From: DTDR01 sp964505415
GTDB lineage: Bacteria; Hydrothermota; Tepidihabitantia; Tepidihabitantales; DTDR01
Assembly (NCBI GenBank): GCA_964505415.1
Contig: CAZDHW010000005.1
Span: 20,565 to 84,564, forward strand
Length of the DNA stretch: 64,000 nt
Reading direction: 5' to 3'
Each line of letters starts with the position of its first letter. Position 1 is the first letter of the stretch. The notes beneath the pieces were generated by a model. The model was not told the DNA's origin. It saw nothing but the letters and a program-made list of their open reading frames with translations, and did not search any database. A program made the position numbers and the translations under genes. This document shows, one piece after another, positions 45,885 to 55,960 of this stretch.

Positions 45885-47512
45885 CCTTAATGGTTTTTAT
45901 CTTCTTTAATTTAACCGTTGAAAACATTCTCTTTTACGGCAATAAAAATTTTTCCAACAAACTTTTAAGAACTCTTTTACCCTATAAAAGAAAAGAAGAG
46001 TTAAACGAAGAGCTAATATCTTTAAGCGAAAAAAAATTGAGAGAATTTTATTTAGAAAAAGGATTTATTTTTGTCGAAATTAATACCCAAATAGAAACCA
46101 CCCCTTCGGGAATTATTGTGAAATATTTCATTAGCGAAAATAATCGCCCAAAAATAAAAGAGATTAACTTTTATAGTGGAGAAATGGAAAAAGAAGAAAT
46201 TGTCAAATTATTTCCGCCCTTAAAATTTTACGAGCCAAAAAAACTGGAAGAGGGAAAAAACAAACTGCTAAAACATTTGAAAGAAAGTGGTTACTACTAT
46301 TCAACAATTACCTATGATACTTCCTTAATAAATAACCAGATGAGCATAGTTTTTTTTATAAACAAAGGAAAGCTCTGTTATTTTCGGCGGGTAGTTTTTA
46401 GGGGAGTGAGCAGGGTTATCCGGGAAAAGACAATTTGGCGGCTTTTGGAGATTAAGAAAGGCGAAATTTATTCGGAAGAGAAGATTCAGAGGTCTTTGGT
46501 TAATTTTTATAATAGTAATCTTTTTGATAAAGTTTCTTATTTAGTTATTCCGGATACCATTTATTCGGAAAGTTTAGATATAGTTTTTTATTTCTCGGTT
46601 AAAAAACTACGTTCCTTGGGTATTGGTTTTGGTTATACTTTTCCTCCAGCTGGTTTGATTTTTTCTTTGGAAAATCGGTATTTAAATTTTCTTAATCGGG
46701 GTCAAGAATTAAAATTAATACAAGAGTTGTTGCCGACAATAAATTTTAAAGAATTTTTGATTAATTTTAATCTTAACTATAATGTTCCTTTTTTGGGGCA
46801 AAGAAAGATTAATTTTTTCTTTTGTCCCTTCTTAAACTACGAAAAAAAAGAAAAAGAGGAAAGATTGACAATCGGTGAAGAGGTTGGTTTTTTTTATAAT
46901 TTGAATAAATATTGGCAAGTGGGTTTTTATAATCGGATAAAAAAGAATTATTTTTTGGTTTCCGAGAAGATAACTAATTCTTTGATTATTAAAAATATTT
47001 TTGATACCCGGGATAACTATTTTTTCTCCGAAAAGGGGGTTTATCTTCTTCCCCAGATAGAATTGGCTGGTGGTCCTTTGCGTGGTAGTTATGATTTTTT
47101 CCGATTTTCTTTAGAAATACGAAGTTTTTCAAAACTTTTTAATTTTTTGGTTTTTGGCCAAAGAGTTTTTTTAGGAAAAATGTTTCCTTACGGAAGGACG
47201 GAAGTTATTCCTGAGGAGGAAAAATTTTTGGTCGGTGGTCGGTATTCTTTAAGGGGTTATAAAGAAAAAGAATTCTCTTTAGCCGAGGCTTTTTATCAAA
47301 ATTTAGAAAGCCGGATAAAAGTTTATAAAATCTTTTATTTTCTATTATTCTTTGATTGGGGATTGGTGGATAAAAAATTGCCAAAAAGTTTTGGTTGCGG
47401 AATAAGAATTGCTACTCCCATTGGTCCAATAAGGTTTGATTACAGTAATAAAACCGAAGAGTTTTTTAAAAATTGGGGAAAGGTTTATTTGGGGCTTGGT
47501 AATGTTTTTTAA
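45881..47512 (+). CDS. tamA: Omp85-family outer-membrane protein, TamA-like
   Basis: A 543-residue Omp85 protein. The N-terminal hydrophobic stretch can act as a signal peptide, POTRA domains occupy about residues 13-240 (VENILFYGNKNFSNKLLRTL; YFRRVVFRGVSR), and a 16-strand-type barrel follows, with GGRYSLRGYKEKEF as the conserved L6-like loop and a C-terminal ...GNVF. The tamB gene directly after it favours TamA over BamA. Confidence 0.85.
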   Translation: MTLMVFIFFNLTVENILFYGNKNFSNKLLRTLLPYKRKEELNEELISLSEKKLREFYLEKGFIFVEINTQIETTPSGIIVKYFISENNRPKIKEINFYSGEMEKEEIVKLFPPLKFYEPKKLEEGKNKLLKHLKESGYYYSTITYDTSLINNQMSIVFFINKGKLCYFRRVVFRGVSRVIREKTIWRLLEIKKGEIYSEEKIQRSLVNFYNSNLFDKVSYLVIPDTIYSESLDIVFYFSVKKLRSLGIGFGYTFPPAGLIFSLENRYLNFLNRGQELKLIQELLPTINFKEFLINFNLNYNVPFLGQRKINFFFCPFLNYEKKEKEERLTIGEEVGFFYNLNKYWQVGFYNRIKKNYFLVSEKITNSLIIKNIFDTRDNYFFSEKGVYLLPQIELAGGPLRGSYDFFRFSLEIRSFSKLFNFLVFGQRVFLGKMFPYGRTEVIPEEEKFLVGGRYSLRGYKEKEFSLAEAFYQNLESRIKVYKIFYFLLFFDWGLVDKKLPKSFGCGIRIATPIGPIRFDYSNKTEEFFKNWGKVYLGLGNVF

Positions 47513-50500
47513 AAAAAAGTTTTTTCTTTTTTTAGGTATTATTCTTTTTCTTATTCTCTTTTATTTTGCTTTTTATTTATTGACAAAGAATTATTTATTG
47601 CCTAAGGTTTTAAAAATCGCGGGAGTAGAAGAGGTAAAAAGAATTGGACTTTCGCCATTTTTTAATTACGTAATTTTTTCTGAAGTTAAGGGAAGGTTTT
47701 TTGATTTTCAAAGAGCGGAAATAGAATTTTCTTTATCTTCTTTATTTTCGAGGAAACTTTCTTTTAAAAAAATCTCTTTGGAAAATTTTGTTTTTAAATT
47801 AGGATTAAAAAAAAGTGAAGGTCAAGCTCAACAACCAATGAGAGAAAACCGGATAGTAAAGATTGGCTTGCCTTTCTTTTTGAAAGCGATTGAGATAAAA
47901 GAGTTAAATTTAGCCGGTGGTTTTTGGGAAGAAGAACGGTTGAGATTAAGAGATGTTCAAATTAATCTTTTGCTAATATTAAGCGAAGGCCTCTTAAAAG
48001 GAGAAGTGAAAAACTTTAGTGGTGATTTAGTTTATCAAAAAGGCCTTTATAAATTTTCTTTAAAAACAGCAAATTTTCTTTTAAATGAAGAAAAATTTAC
48101 AATTTTCCTTAACCAACTAAAATTGAAAAATTCTTTATTTACTGGCAGTATTTTTTATTATTGGCAAGATTCGGAATGGCAGATAAAAGTTGATTCCGCT
48201 TTAGTCTCGCTTGAAGATTTTACCGCTTATCAAGGAAAAGGCTTTCTTTCGGGAGATTTAAAAATTAAAAATAGTAACTATTATGGACAGGTAAATGTTT
48301 ATTTTCAAAAAGTAAAAATAAAAGCAGAATTGGCAGAGTTAAATTTAACTCTAAAATTCTTAGCGAAAAAAATTTTTTATCAATTAACTGGTAAAGTTTT
48401 CAATACCAGTTTTAAAACCAAGGGTTTTTTCCAATTAAAAGATTTTTCTTATGAGTTGATTTTAGAAATCTTCCAATTCAAAAAATTCTTGCCCTTTGAG
48501 ATTAAAAAGGGTTATTTGAAATTAACTGGTGAAAAATTGAAACATCTTAATTTTGATTTTCGCTTAGAACTTCAAAATAGCGAGATTGAAGAAATCGTCG
48601 CCCAAGGGTTTTATTTAAATAAAAAAATTTTTCTCCAAAATCTAATTGGTAAAAATAAAGAAAAAGAAATCTGCTTTTCTTCTGCCGGAGAGATAGCCAA
48701 AGAGAAGATTTCTTTAAAAAGTAGCTTTAATAAATTACCGGTTGACTTTTTAGCCTTTTTTATAAAAAAAGAAATTTTCGGTTTTCTTAGCGGCTTTGCC
48801 AAAATTGTTTATTTTCCAATTAATAAAAAAATAGAACTCGATGGCACAATATTTTTCAAAGCGATAAAAACACCTATTTTTAATTTTGATTCTTTAACTT
48901 TCAGCATTTTTACCAATAATTTTTCTTTAAAGACTTATTTTGAAAATTGCTCTTTAAAAATTGCCGGGTTTTTACTCAGCAACTCCTTAGACAGTTTGCT
49001 CTTTTCCTTAGAGACTCTTCTCTGTGTTTTTAATGGTAACCAACTTAAAAACGAAAAGGCTTTCTTTTTGGAGTTAAAAAGGGATTTCTTCAAATTAAGC
49101 TCGTTGAACTTGAAACAAAAGGAAACGGAAATTGAACTTTCTTTAGAAAAAGAAAAAAATTTTTTAAAATTAGAAGGAAATACAAAAAATTTCCCGTTAG
49201 AGAATATTTTTCTTTTTTGGGCAAAAAAAGAAAAACTTTCGGGTAAAAGCGATTTTTATTTTAGTTGGCAATATGATTTTCAAAATAAAACCTTTGTCAA
49301 TTTTCTTTTAGAAACAAAGATTAGCCGCTTTTCTTTTAAAGATTTTTCTTTAGACTCGATAAAAGGTAATTTTTCCGTAGAAAAAGAGACAATAAAAGTT
49401 GAAAGGCTTTCTCTTTTTAAAAGGGCTGATGAGTCAAAAATTACTGGTTTTTTGCTTTTAGATTTTGCCCAAAAAGAGCTTGTTCATCAAAATCTTACTT
49501 TTGTTTTTAAAAATTTCCCAAGTGAAATTATCTTTTTTATCCCTGAAATTTTAACTCTTAAAGAAGGAAAGATTAACGGTGAATTAAATTTGACTGGTAA
49601 TTTGAGAGATTTCCAAATGACTGGAAGGGTAAAACTTTCTGATTGCGAAGGGATTTTGAAGATTCCAGAAACAAAAATCAAAAACCTCTCGGGAATAATT
49701 GATTTTTCTCAAAGGGATATTTATCTTGCTAATCTTTGGGGAAGAATGAGAGAAGGTGAAGTTCTCGCTAACGGAGTTATCCGTTTGGGTAATTTTTTTA
49801 AAGTTGAAACCTTATTTAAAGATATTAAATTCAAAAAACTCCCCCTTAATTACGGAAAGGATTTTATGGGAATTGTTAGCGGTAATGTTTGGCTTTCGTT
49901 TAATAAAAAAAATTATCTAAAAATTACTGGTGATTGTGAGATAAAAGAGGCTTTGATTACTTTACCTTTTGGGAAAAAGGAAGAAGGAGGAAAAGGAACT
50001 TTGGATACCCTTTTGGAATTGGAACTAACTTTTAAAGGTGAGCGAAATATTTGGCTAAGAAATAAAAATGCCGATTTAGAAATGGGTGTTGATTTTTCTC
50101 TGCGATTAAAAAATGGTAAATTTACTTATAGTGGCCAGATCAAAACCCTTCAAGGAAATCTTTATTATTTAGGAAGAAGATTGCAATTAAAAGAAGGAGA
50201 GATTATTTTTGAAAATATTCCGAATTTTGATCCCAAAATTTCTTTAACTGGTTTTCTTTTAACTAAGCCTTTAAAATATGACAATAGAAAAGAAAGATTT
50301 AAAATCATTTTAAAGATAACTGGCTATCTCTCGGCACCCAATTTTACTCTCATTTCTGACCCTCCTTATTTAAGTGAAGAAGAGATGATTAGTTATTTAG
50401 GTTTATCTTTTACTTTTGAAGAGTTAAAAAATTGGGAAGAGAAATCTCTTTTCTTAGATATTTTACAAGAAAGACTTTTATCATATTTTGAAAAAGAGAC

Positions 50501-50759
50501 CGAAGAAAGGTTAAGAAAGTATATCGGTCTTTCTCATCTTCGTTTAGAAAGCAGTTTTTTAGAAAAACCCTATTTAAGATTAGAAGTGGGAAAATATTTA
50601 GGCGAAAGGCTTTATTTCAGTTATTCCCATACCTTTTTAGAAGAAACTAAAGATATCTTTCGGGCGGAATATTTTCTAAAAAAGAATCAAAGATTAATCG
50701 GCGAAAGAAATGAACAGGGTAAGACGATTATAAAATATCTTTTTTATTTTGAATTTTGA
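47502..50759 (+). CDS. tamB: TamB-like inner-membrane/periplasmic translocation protein (DUF490)
   Basis: A 1085-residue AsmA/TamB-type protein: an N-terminal membrane helix (about 6-26), then a very long beta-rich stretch that would form the hydrophobic groove spanning the periplasm, then the conserved C-terminal TamB domain (about 900-1085, including LQGNLYYLGRRLQLKEGEI and IGLSHLRLESSFLEKPYLRL). Such proteins move lipids or help barrel assembly between membranes. The start at 47502 lies within the last codons of tamA. Confidence 0.87.
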   Translation: MFFKKKFFLFLGIILFLILFYFAFYLLTKNYLLPKVLKIAGVEEVKRIGLSPFFNYVIFSEVKGRFFDFQRAEIEFSLSSLFSRKLSFKKISLENFVFKLGLKKSEGQAQQPMRENRIVKIGLPFFLKAIEIKELNLAGGFWEEERLRLRDVQINLLLILSEGLLKGEVKNFSGDLVYQKGLYKFSLKTANFLLNEEKFTIFLNQLKLKNSLFTGSIFYYWQDSEWQIKVDSALVSLEDFTAYQGKGFLSGDLKIKNSNYYGQVNVYFQKVKIKAELAELNLTLKFLAKKIFYQLTGKVFNTSFKTKGFFQLKDFSYELILEIFQFKKFLPFEIKKGYLKLTGEKLKHLNFDFRLELQNSEIEEIVAQGFYLNKKIFLQNLIGKNKEKEICFSSAGEIAKEKISLKSSFNKLPVDFLAFFIKKEIFGFLSGFAKIVYFPINKKIELDGTIFFKAIKTPIFNFDSLTFSIFTNNFSLKTYFENCSLKIAGFLLSNSLDSLLFSLETLLCVFNGNQLKNEKAFFLELKRDFFKLSSLNLKQKETEIELSLEKEKNFLKLEGNTKNFPLENIFLFWAKKEKLSGKSDFYFSWQYDFQNKTFVNFLLETKISRFSFKDFSLDSIKGNFSVEKETIKVERLSLFKRADESKITGFLLLDFAQKELVHQNLTFVFKNFPSEIIFFIPEILTLKEGKINGELNLTGNLRDFQMTGRVKLSDCEGILKIPETKIKNLSGIIDFSQRDIYLANLWGRMREGEVLANGVIRLGNFFKVETLFKDIKFKKLPLNYGKDFMGIVSGNVWLSFNKKNYLKITGDCEIKEALITLPFGKKEEGGKGTLDTLLELELTFKGERNIWLRNKNADLEMGVDFSLRLKNGKFTYSGQIKTLQGNLYYLGRRLQLKEGEIIFENIPNFDPKISLTGFLLTKPLKYDNRKERFKIILKITGYLSAPNFTLISDPPYLSEEEMISYLGLSFTFEELKNWEEKSLFLDILQERLLSYFEKETEERLRKYIGLSHLRLESSFLEKPYLRLEVGKYLGERLYFSYSHTFLEETKDIFRAEYFLKKNQRLIGERNEQGKTIIKYLFYFEF

Positions 50760-52576
50760 TGATTGGAAAAGTAGCTCTTTTAGAACTTTCTTTAAAACCC
50801 TTAGATTATTACCTTTCGGAAGAGATAAAGAAAGAAGTTTCTTTAGGTTCTTTGGTAAAAGTACCTTTAAGAGAAAAAGAATATTACGGGATAATCATTG
50901 ATATTAAAAAAGAAAGTAAAGGGAGAGATTTAAAAGAAATAAAGAAATTAGTTATTAAAGATTTTTTACCCAAGAACTTATTAAGCCTAATTAAGGTAGT
51001 TGCCCGTTACTATTTTTTAGAAATTAGTGATTTACTAAATTATCTTTTACCTAAGGGTTTAGTTAAATTTTTAGAAAAAGAAAATAAAATATTTCCTTTA
51101 AAAGAAAAAAAAGAAGATAAATTGGAAAAACCCTATCTCTTTTGGCAATACCCTGATTTTTCGCTTTTTCAAAAATTTTTTCCCTTTATTTTAAAAAAAG
51201 TGAATGAAAATAAAAGTATTTTGCTAATCTTCCCAACCGTAGAAACCTTAAACAGTTATTTTTCTTTCTTTAAGGAAAATTTTGGTAAAAATATTCTTCT
51301 TTACCAATATCATTACCAAATCAAAAAAAAAGAAGCGATTAAAATCTGGCAAGAGATAAGAGAGGGCAAGAATTGTGTTCTCTTTTCAGTAAAACAAGGT
51401 CTCTTTCTGCCTTTTTTAAATCTTGGTAGTATTTTTCTTTTCTTTGAAGACCTACCAATTTATAAAGAATGGGAAAGAAAAATTCATTTTGATATTAGAA
51501 AGGTTGCTTTTTTTCGTGCCTATTTGGAAAAAATTCCCCTTTTTCTCTTTACTCCCTTTCCCAGTTTAGAACTTTTCTATCAAATTTTGAAAAGAAAGGT
51601 GAAAGTAATTAAAAAAGATAAAACCTTTTGGGTTGATAAAAAGATAGTAATTCTTAAAAAGGAAAAAGCAAGAATTCTTACAGCGCCATTAAGAAAATTT
51701 CTTGCTTATTTAAAAAAGAATGAACAGTGTTTTTTATTAACTCCCCAAAAAGGTTATTCGAAAATTGTTTATTGTGAAGATTGTGGCTATTTTCCTAAAT
51801 GTCCTTATTGCCAAGTAGGTTTAAACTATTTTAAAAATCCTCCCCGATTTGAATGTTCCTATTGTCGTTTCCAAACCATTTTTGAAAAATGTCCTGTTTG
51901 CCAAGGTGAGAATTTTTATTATCAACTTTTTGGTAAAGAAAAAGTTTTAGAAGAGATTGAAAAAGAATACGCTGATAAGAAAGAAAATATTAAAGTAGGT
52001 AATTTCTTTGAAACCTTTTCCCTTCTTCCTTCTTCCTTAGATTTTTCCGCTATTTTAGATTACGAAAACCTTCTTTCTTCCTTTGGTTTTTTAGGCGAAG
52101 AAAGGTTTTTTCAGGTTATTAGTTATCTTTTAGCTAAAATTAAAAAGAATGGTTGGCTTTTTATTCAGAAAAACAGAAAAGAAGAGGATGAGTTGTTAAG
52201 GCTGTTAGTAAAAAGGAATATCAAAAATATTTATAATAATATCTTAAAGAAAAGGAAAGAACTTTTTTATCCGCCCTTTTCTCAATTAATGTTGATAAAA
52301 GTTATTGGTGAGAAAGAGAAACTTTTAAAAAAGATAAAAAAAGTAAGAGAAGAATTAGAAGAGCTCTTAAAAGAGAAGTTAGGAAATATTGAGAAACTAA
52401 AGATTTTAGGGCCGGTTAAAAAAAGAAAAAGAAAAAAAGGGAAAAATATTTATCAGTTTCTTTTGAAAATTCCTAAGGAGATAAAGATTCAAAAATTTCT
52501 AAGTTTAGAAGATTTTAAAAGATTAGAAAAAGATAATTTAGAGATTGAAATTGATTTTGAGCCGATTGAGATTTAA
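50759..52576 (+). CDS. priA: Helicase-dead PriA-like primosomal protein
   Basis: A 605-residue PriA-like protein. The N-terminal 3'-DNA-binding domain is present, and eight cysteines in four CxxC pairs (CEDC, CPYC, CSYC, CPVC; about 345-392) keep the PriA zinc region. But the Walker A GxTGSGKT is missing, DEEH is replaced by FEDLP (in LGSIFLFFEDLPIYKEW), the SATPS motif reads FTPFPSLE, and motifs V-VI are unrecognisable. It should not hydrolyse ATP. Similar loss is known in actinobacterial PriA, which still may help restart replication. It starts at the ATG overlapping the tamB stop. Confidence 0.83.
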   Translation: MIGKVALLELSLKPLDYYLSEEIKKEVSLGSLVKVPLREKEYYGIIIDIKKESKGRDLKEIKKLVIKDFLPKNLLSLIKVVARYYFLEISDLLNYLLPKGLVKFLEKENKIFPLKEKKEDKLEKPYLFWQYPDFSLFQKFFPFILKKVNENKSILLIFPTVETLNSYFSFFKENFGKNILLYQYHYQIKKKEAIKIWQEIREGKNCVLFSVKQGLFLPFLNLGSIFLFFEDLPIYKEWERKIHFDIRKVAFFRAYLEKIPLFLFTPFPSLELFYQILKRKVKVIKKDKTFWVDKKIVILKKEKARILTAPLRKFLAYLKKNEQCFLLTPQKGYSKIVYCEDCGYFPKCPYCQVGLNYFKNPPRFECSYCRFQTIFEKCPVCQGENFYYQLFGKEKVLEEIEKEYADKKENIKVGNFFETFSLLPSSLDFSAILDYENLLSSFGFLGEERFFQVISYLLAKIKKNGWLFIQKNRKEEDELLRLLVKRNIKNIYNNILKKRKELFYPPFSQLMLIKVIGEKEKLLKKIKKVREELEELLKEKLGNIEKLKILGPVKKRKRKKGKNIYQFLLKIPKEIKIQKFLSLEDFKRLEKDNLEIEIDFEPIEI

Positions 52577-52579
52577 ACT

Positions 52580-53179
52580 CTATGGTTTAGGAGGTTCCAT
52601 TTTATCCGGGTCATCAACATAATCACCAATATCAATGGTAAAACTTCCTTCTACCTCTAAAGGTTTCTCGCTCAATAAATCCTTTCCTTTAAATTTTATC
52701 TTTGCCCCTAAAACCCGAAACTCTTCTAATTCACTTAAATACATTTCAATATAAGAAGCCGGCATTACTTTTACTGCCGCTTCAACACCTTTTTTACCCT
52801 CCGGATCACTCGGTATTAAAATATTACATTTGCCTTTTACCTTTTCGCCTTTAAATTTATCTTCTGGCGCCATACCCGGAGTAATATCTTCAAAGGTTAT
52901 CTCATAATCGGTTAATAAAGCAGTATAGGTCCCCGGAGCGGTTGGTAAACCAAGACCAATTTCCATATAAAGAAATTCTATTTTTGCATATTGGTCCCAA
53001 ATAGCTTCCTCATAATATTTTTCTCCTTCTTCTTCATAGGAATAAATATCAAGGACATCAATTTTTAATGGCTTATTCTCATTGATACTTTTTATCCTTA
53101 AAGCATTTTTCCGTTGGACATCACAAGAAACTAAAATAAAGATTAAAAAAGGCAACAAAAAAAGTTTAAGATATTTCAT
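52580..53179 (-). CDS. Predicted lipoprotein of unknown function
   Basis: A 199-residue protein with a lipoprotein signal (FLLPFLIFILVSC; Cys at about 19). The mature part is acidic and probably beta-rich, ending in a Pro-rich tail. Start at 53179 behind GGGAGGAAT; the longer frame from 53212 would push the signal peptide inward. It is convergent with priA with three bases between them. No family recognised. Confidence 0.72.
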   Translation of the reverse strand: MKYLKLFLLPFLIFILVSCDVQRKNALRIKSINENKPLKIDVLDIYSYEEEGEKYYEEAIWDQYAKIEFLYMEIGLGLPTAPGTYTALLTDYEITFEDITPGMAPEDKFKGEKVKGKCNILIPSDPEGKKGVEAAVKVMPASYIEMYLSELEEFRVLGAKIKFKGKDLLSEKPLEVEGSFTIDIGDYVDDPDKMEPPKP

Positions 53180-53218
53180 TATTCCTCCCTTTAAAATTTT
53201 ATCTTTCTTCATATAAAT

Positions 53219-53246
53219 ATGTTAATCAAAAAAAAATTTGTGTCAA
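53219..53246 (-). promoter_or_regulatory. Promoter of the lipoprotein gene
   Basis: Minus strand TTGACA (53246-53241), 16 bp, TAACAT (53224-53219), with a leader of about 35 nt and a Shine-Dalgarno. Confidence 0.5.
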
Positions 53247-53262
53247 TAAGATAAAAATAGTA

Positions 53263-53472
53263 CCTCAGCAATAGTTTAAAAATCTTTCCCGGCGAAACTT
53301 CTGAGGAACTGTTGGGTAAACTCTTCGGGGAACAGGCGAATTTCACCTTTATTTTTCAACATCTTCTTTCTCTCTTTTTTGTTTCTCCTTAAAGATAGAT
53401 AGAATTCTCATTGAATCTTTTTATATAATATCTAACGGAAAAAAATTCTTTATCTTACCCCTAATTTTATTG
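53263..53472. repeat. Diverged intergenic repeat, copy B; holds a 28-codon minus-strand frame
   Basis: This stretch lies between the divergent lipoprotein gene and tRNA-Ser. It aligns with 34665-34868 in two blocks, ending at the TTGAC of the tRNA-Ser promoter. Short arms CCTCAG/CTGAGG and AGTTTA/TAAACT interleave, so a pseudoknot is possible. A minus-strand ATG at 53362 opens 28 codons (stop at 53276), of which FPEEFT has a degenerate match in copy A. I cannot tell RNA from peptide. Confidence 0.45.
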
Positions 53473-53500
53473 TTGACATAAATTAAAAATCAGATAATAT
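53473..53500 (+). promoter_or_regulatory. Promoter of tRNA-Ser
   Basis: TTGACA (53473-53478), 16 bp, TAATAT (53495-53500), 11 nt before the tRNA. A second TATAAT follows at 53503. Confidence 0.6.
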
Positions 53501-53511
53501 ATTATAATTAA

Positions 53512-53601
53512 GGAGAGGTGTCCGAGTGGCCGAAGGAGCACGACTGGAAATCGTGTGCACACCCAAAAGGTGTGCCGTGGGTTCGAATCCCACCCTCTCC
53601 G
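53512..53601 (+). tRNA. tRNA-Ser (anticodon GGA)
   Basis: Acceptor GGAGAGG/CCTCTCC, discriminator G, anticodon stem CACGA/TCGTG with loop CTGGAAA, and the long variable arm typical of class II tRNAs (CACACC-CAAAA-GGTGTG). CCA is not encoded. A gene begins 14 nt downstream. Confidence 0.96.
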
Positions 53602-53615
53602 GTAATTTTTATTAG

Positions 53616-54752
53616 ATGTCCGTTTTTGCTAAAAGAATTAATTTACTTCCTCCTTATTTTTTTAAAAAATTAGATAGTTTAAAGGAAAGATATAAAGAGA
53701 ATTTGATTGATTTTGGTGAAGGCAATCCGGACCTTCCGCCACCAAAAGGAATAATTAAAGCTTTAAAAAAGGCATTAAATAAGAAAGATATTTATAAATA
53801 TCCCAAATATAATGGGCTTTTAGAATTAAGAGTGGCTATCAGTGAATGGTATAAAGAAAGATTTAAGGTTGATTTGGATCCAGAAAAAGAGATCGGCATT
53901 GTCCTTGGTGCCAAAGAAGGTATTGCCCATTTGATTTGGGGAATATGTGATAGGGGTGATGTTTATGTCACCCATGACCCAGCATTTCCTATCTATCATA
54001 ACGAACCGATTTTGGCTGGTTGTAAAATCTTTAAATTACCTTTAAAAGAAGAGAATGATTTTTTAATTGATTTTGCTGATTTAAAAAAAATAAAAAAAAT
54101 TAAACTTTTGGCAATAAATTTCCCTAATAATCCCACTGCTGCCTATGCTGACATTGATTTTTATAAAGAGTTAATAAATTTGGCTAATAAATATGGTTTT
54201 TATATTATGAATGATAATGTCTATTCGGAAATTTATTTTGAAGAAGCACCGCCAAGCATTTTACAAGTAAAAGGAGCAAAAGATTTTGCTTGTGAATTTA
54301 ATTCTTTTTCCAAAACTTTTAATCTGGCTGGTTTCCGATTAGGTTTTGTTTGTGGAAATAGGAAAATGATCGAAGCCTTATTAAAAGTAAAAGAGAATGT
54401 TGATTCCGGTCCTTTTAATGCTCTTCAAGAAGCAGCCGTGTATGCTTTGAAAAGGGAAAAGGGATTTTCGGAAAAATTACGTCGAATTTATTTTAAAAGG
54501 CAGAATCTTTTGTTACCTTCTTTAGAAAAGATCGGTTTAGAAATAAAAAGACCAAAAGCAACTTTTTACCTTTGGGCAAAAATTCCCAAAAAAGAAAAAT
54601 CTTCTTTAAAATACGCAATTAAACTTTTAAAGGCGAAAAGAATTCTGGTAGCCCCGGGTATTGGTTTTGGTAAATACGGAGAAGGCTATATAAGATTTTC
54701 TTTAACAGTGAATGAAAAATTAATAAAAAAAGCAATAAAAAGATTAGAATGA
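53616..54752 (+). CDS. PLP-dependent class I/II aminotransferase
   Basis: A 378-residue fold-type I aminotransferase. The PLP lysine lies in NSFSKTFNLAGFRLGF; NFPNNPTAA holds the PLP-contact asparagine, and FGEGNPDLPPP is the N-terminal substrate loop. It resembles aspartate or LL-diaminopimelate aminotransferases. The following aspartokinase suggests a role in the aspartate/lysine family pathway. No Shine-Dalgarno; it follows tRNA-Ser by 14 nt and overlaps lysC by 4 nt. Confidence 0.87.
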   Translation: MSVFAKRINLLPPYFFKKLDSLKERYKENLIDFGEGNPDLPPPKGIIKALKKALNKKDIYKYPKYNGLLELRVAISEWYKERFKVDLDPEKEIGIVLGAKEGIAHLIWGICDRGDVYVTHDPAFPIYHNEPILAGCKIFKLPLKEENDFLIDFADLKKIKKIKLLAINFPNNPTAAYADIDFYKELINLANKYGFYIMNDNVYSEIYFEEAPPSILQVKGAKDFACEFNSFSKTFNLAGFRLGFVCGNRKMIEALLKVKENVDSGPFNALQEAAVYALKREKGFSEKLRRIYFKRQNLLLPSLEKIGLEIKRPKATFYLWAKIPKKEKSSLKYAIKLLKAKRILVAPGIGFGKYGEGYIRFSLTVNEKLIKKAIKRLE

Positions 54753-55960
54753 AAATAGCCGTTTTAAAATTTGGTGGTTCTTCTCTGAAAAATCTAACCC
54801 GGATAAAAAAAGTAGCTCAGATTATAAAAAATACCCTTAAAAAAGGCTATTTTCCCTGTGTGGTTGTTTCCGCAATGGGTGATACCACTGATTATCTTTT
54901 CCATTTGGCAAAAAAGTTAAATAAAAAGCCTCCGGAAAGGGAATTAGCGATGCTTCTTTCTTCCGGAGAAAGGATTTCTGCCGCTTTGCTTTCTATCGCT
55001 TTGCAAGATATTGGTATCGAGGCTCTTTCTTTTACCGGCTCCCAAATCGGAATTATTACCGATAATGATTTTACTGAAGCGCGGATAAAAATGATAAAAG
55101 GTGAAAGGTTAAAAGAAGCGATCAAGGAAAAGAAAGTACCAATAGTTATGGGGTTTCAAGGTGTTTCTTTCGATAAAGAAATTACCCTTTTAGGTCGAGG
55201 AGGAAGTGATATCACTGCTATTGCTTTAGCAATTGCCTTGGATGCCAGTCACTGCGAAATTTACAGTGATGTTGATGGTGTGTATACCGAAGATCCTTAT
55301 CTTTTTAAAAAAGTAAAATTGATTAAAAAATTAACTTATGAAGAAATGTTTGAATTGGGGAATTTTGGCGCTGAAGTTTTGCACCCCCGGGCCTGCCTCT
55401 TAGCAGAAAAATATAATTTAAAATTGATTTTGAAATCTTCCTTTAATAAAAAAGGAGAAACAATGATAACCAATGAAAAAGAATTTGAAGAAATAAAAGT
55501 AAAAGGGATTACCCATCAAAAAGATTTAGTTTTATTTTCTTTGATAAATATTCCGAAAAAAACAAAATGTCTCCACCAGGTTATCAGTTATTTGAGCGAA
55601 AGGAAACTCCAACCGCTCTTTTTTTCTCACGGGCTACCAGATAAAAATCTTTTTGATTTGATATTTATTGTGAAAAAAGAAGTAGCTTTAGAATGTGAAA
55701 ATTTATTAAAAAAGTTGAAAAAAGAAGTTGGTTGGAAAAAGATTTTAAAGAAAGAGAAAATGGCTTCTTTTTCTTTGGTGGGCGGTGAAATTGGTCATAG
55801 CGGCGAAATTTTACAAAAGCTTTTTGCCACGCTAACCAAAAATCATATTCATATTGAAGGTTTTGCTCTTTCGCCCAACCGGATAACCTGTTTTCTTCCC
55901 GAAAAGAGTTTAAAAAAGACAATTACTATTCTTTTAAAAACCTTTCAATTGGCAGAATGA
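54749..55960 (+). CDS. lysC: Aspartate kinase
   Basis: A 403-residue aspartokinase, first step from aspartate to lysine, threonine and methionine. N-terminal VLKFGGSSLKN, GRGGSDITAIALA and SDVDGVYTEDP mark the kinase domain; two ACT-like domains (about 255-403) should give amino-acid feedback. It overlaps both neighbours by 4 nt. Confidence 0.94.
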   Translation: MKIAVLKFGGSSLKNLTRIKKVAQIIKNTLKKGYFPCVVVSAMGDTTDYLFHLAKKLNKKPPERELAMLLSSGERISAALLSIALQDIGIEALSFTGSQIGIITDNDFTEARIKMIKGERLKEAIKEKKVPIVMGFQGVSFDKEITLLGRGGSDITAIALAIALDASHCEIYSDVDGVYTEDPYLFKKVKLIKKLTYEEMFELGNFGAEVLHPRACLLAEKYNLKLILKSSFNKKGETMITNEKEFEEIKVKGITHQKDLVLFSLINIPKKTKCLHQVISYLSERKLQPLFFSHGLPDKNLFDLIFIVKKEVALECENLLKKLKKEVGWKKILKKEKMASFSLVGGEIGHSGEILQKLFATLTKNHIHIEGFALSPNRITCFLPEKSLKKTITILLKTFQLAE

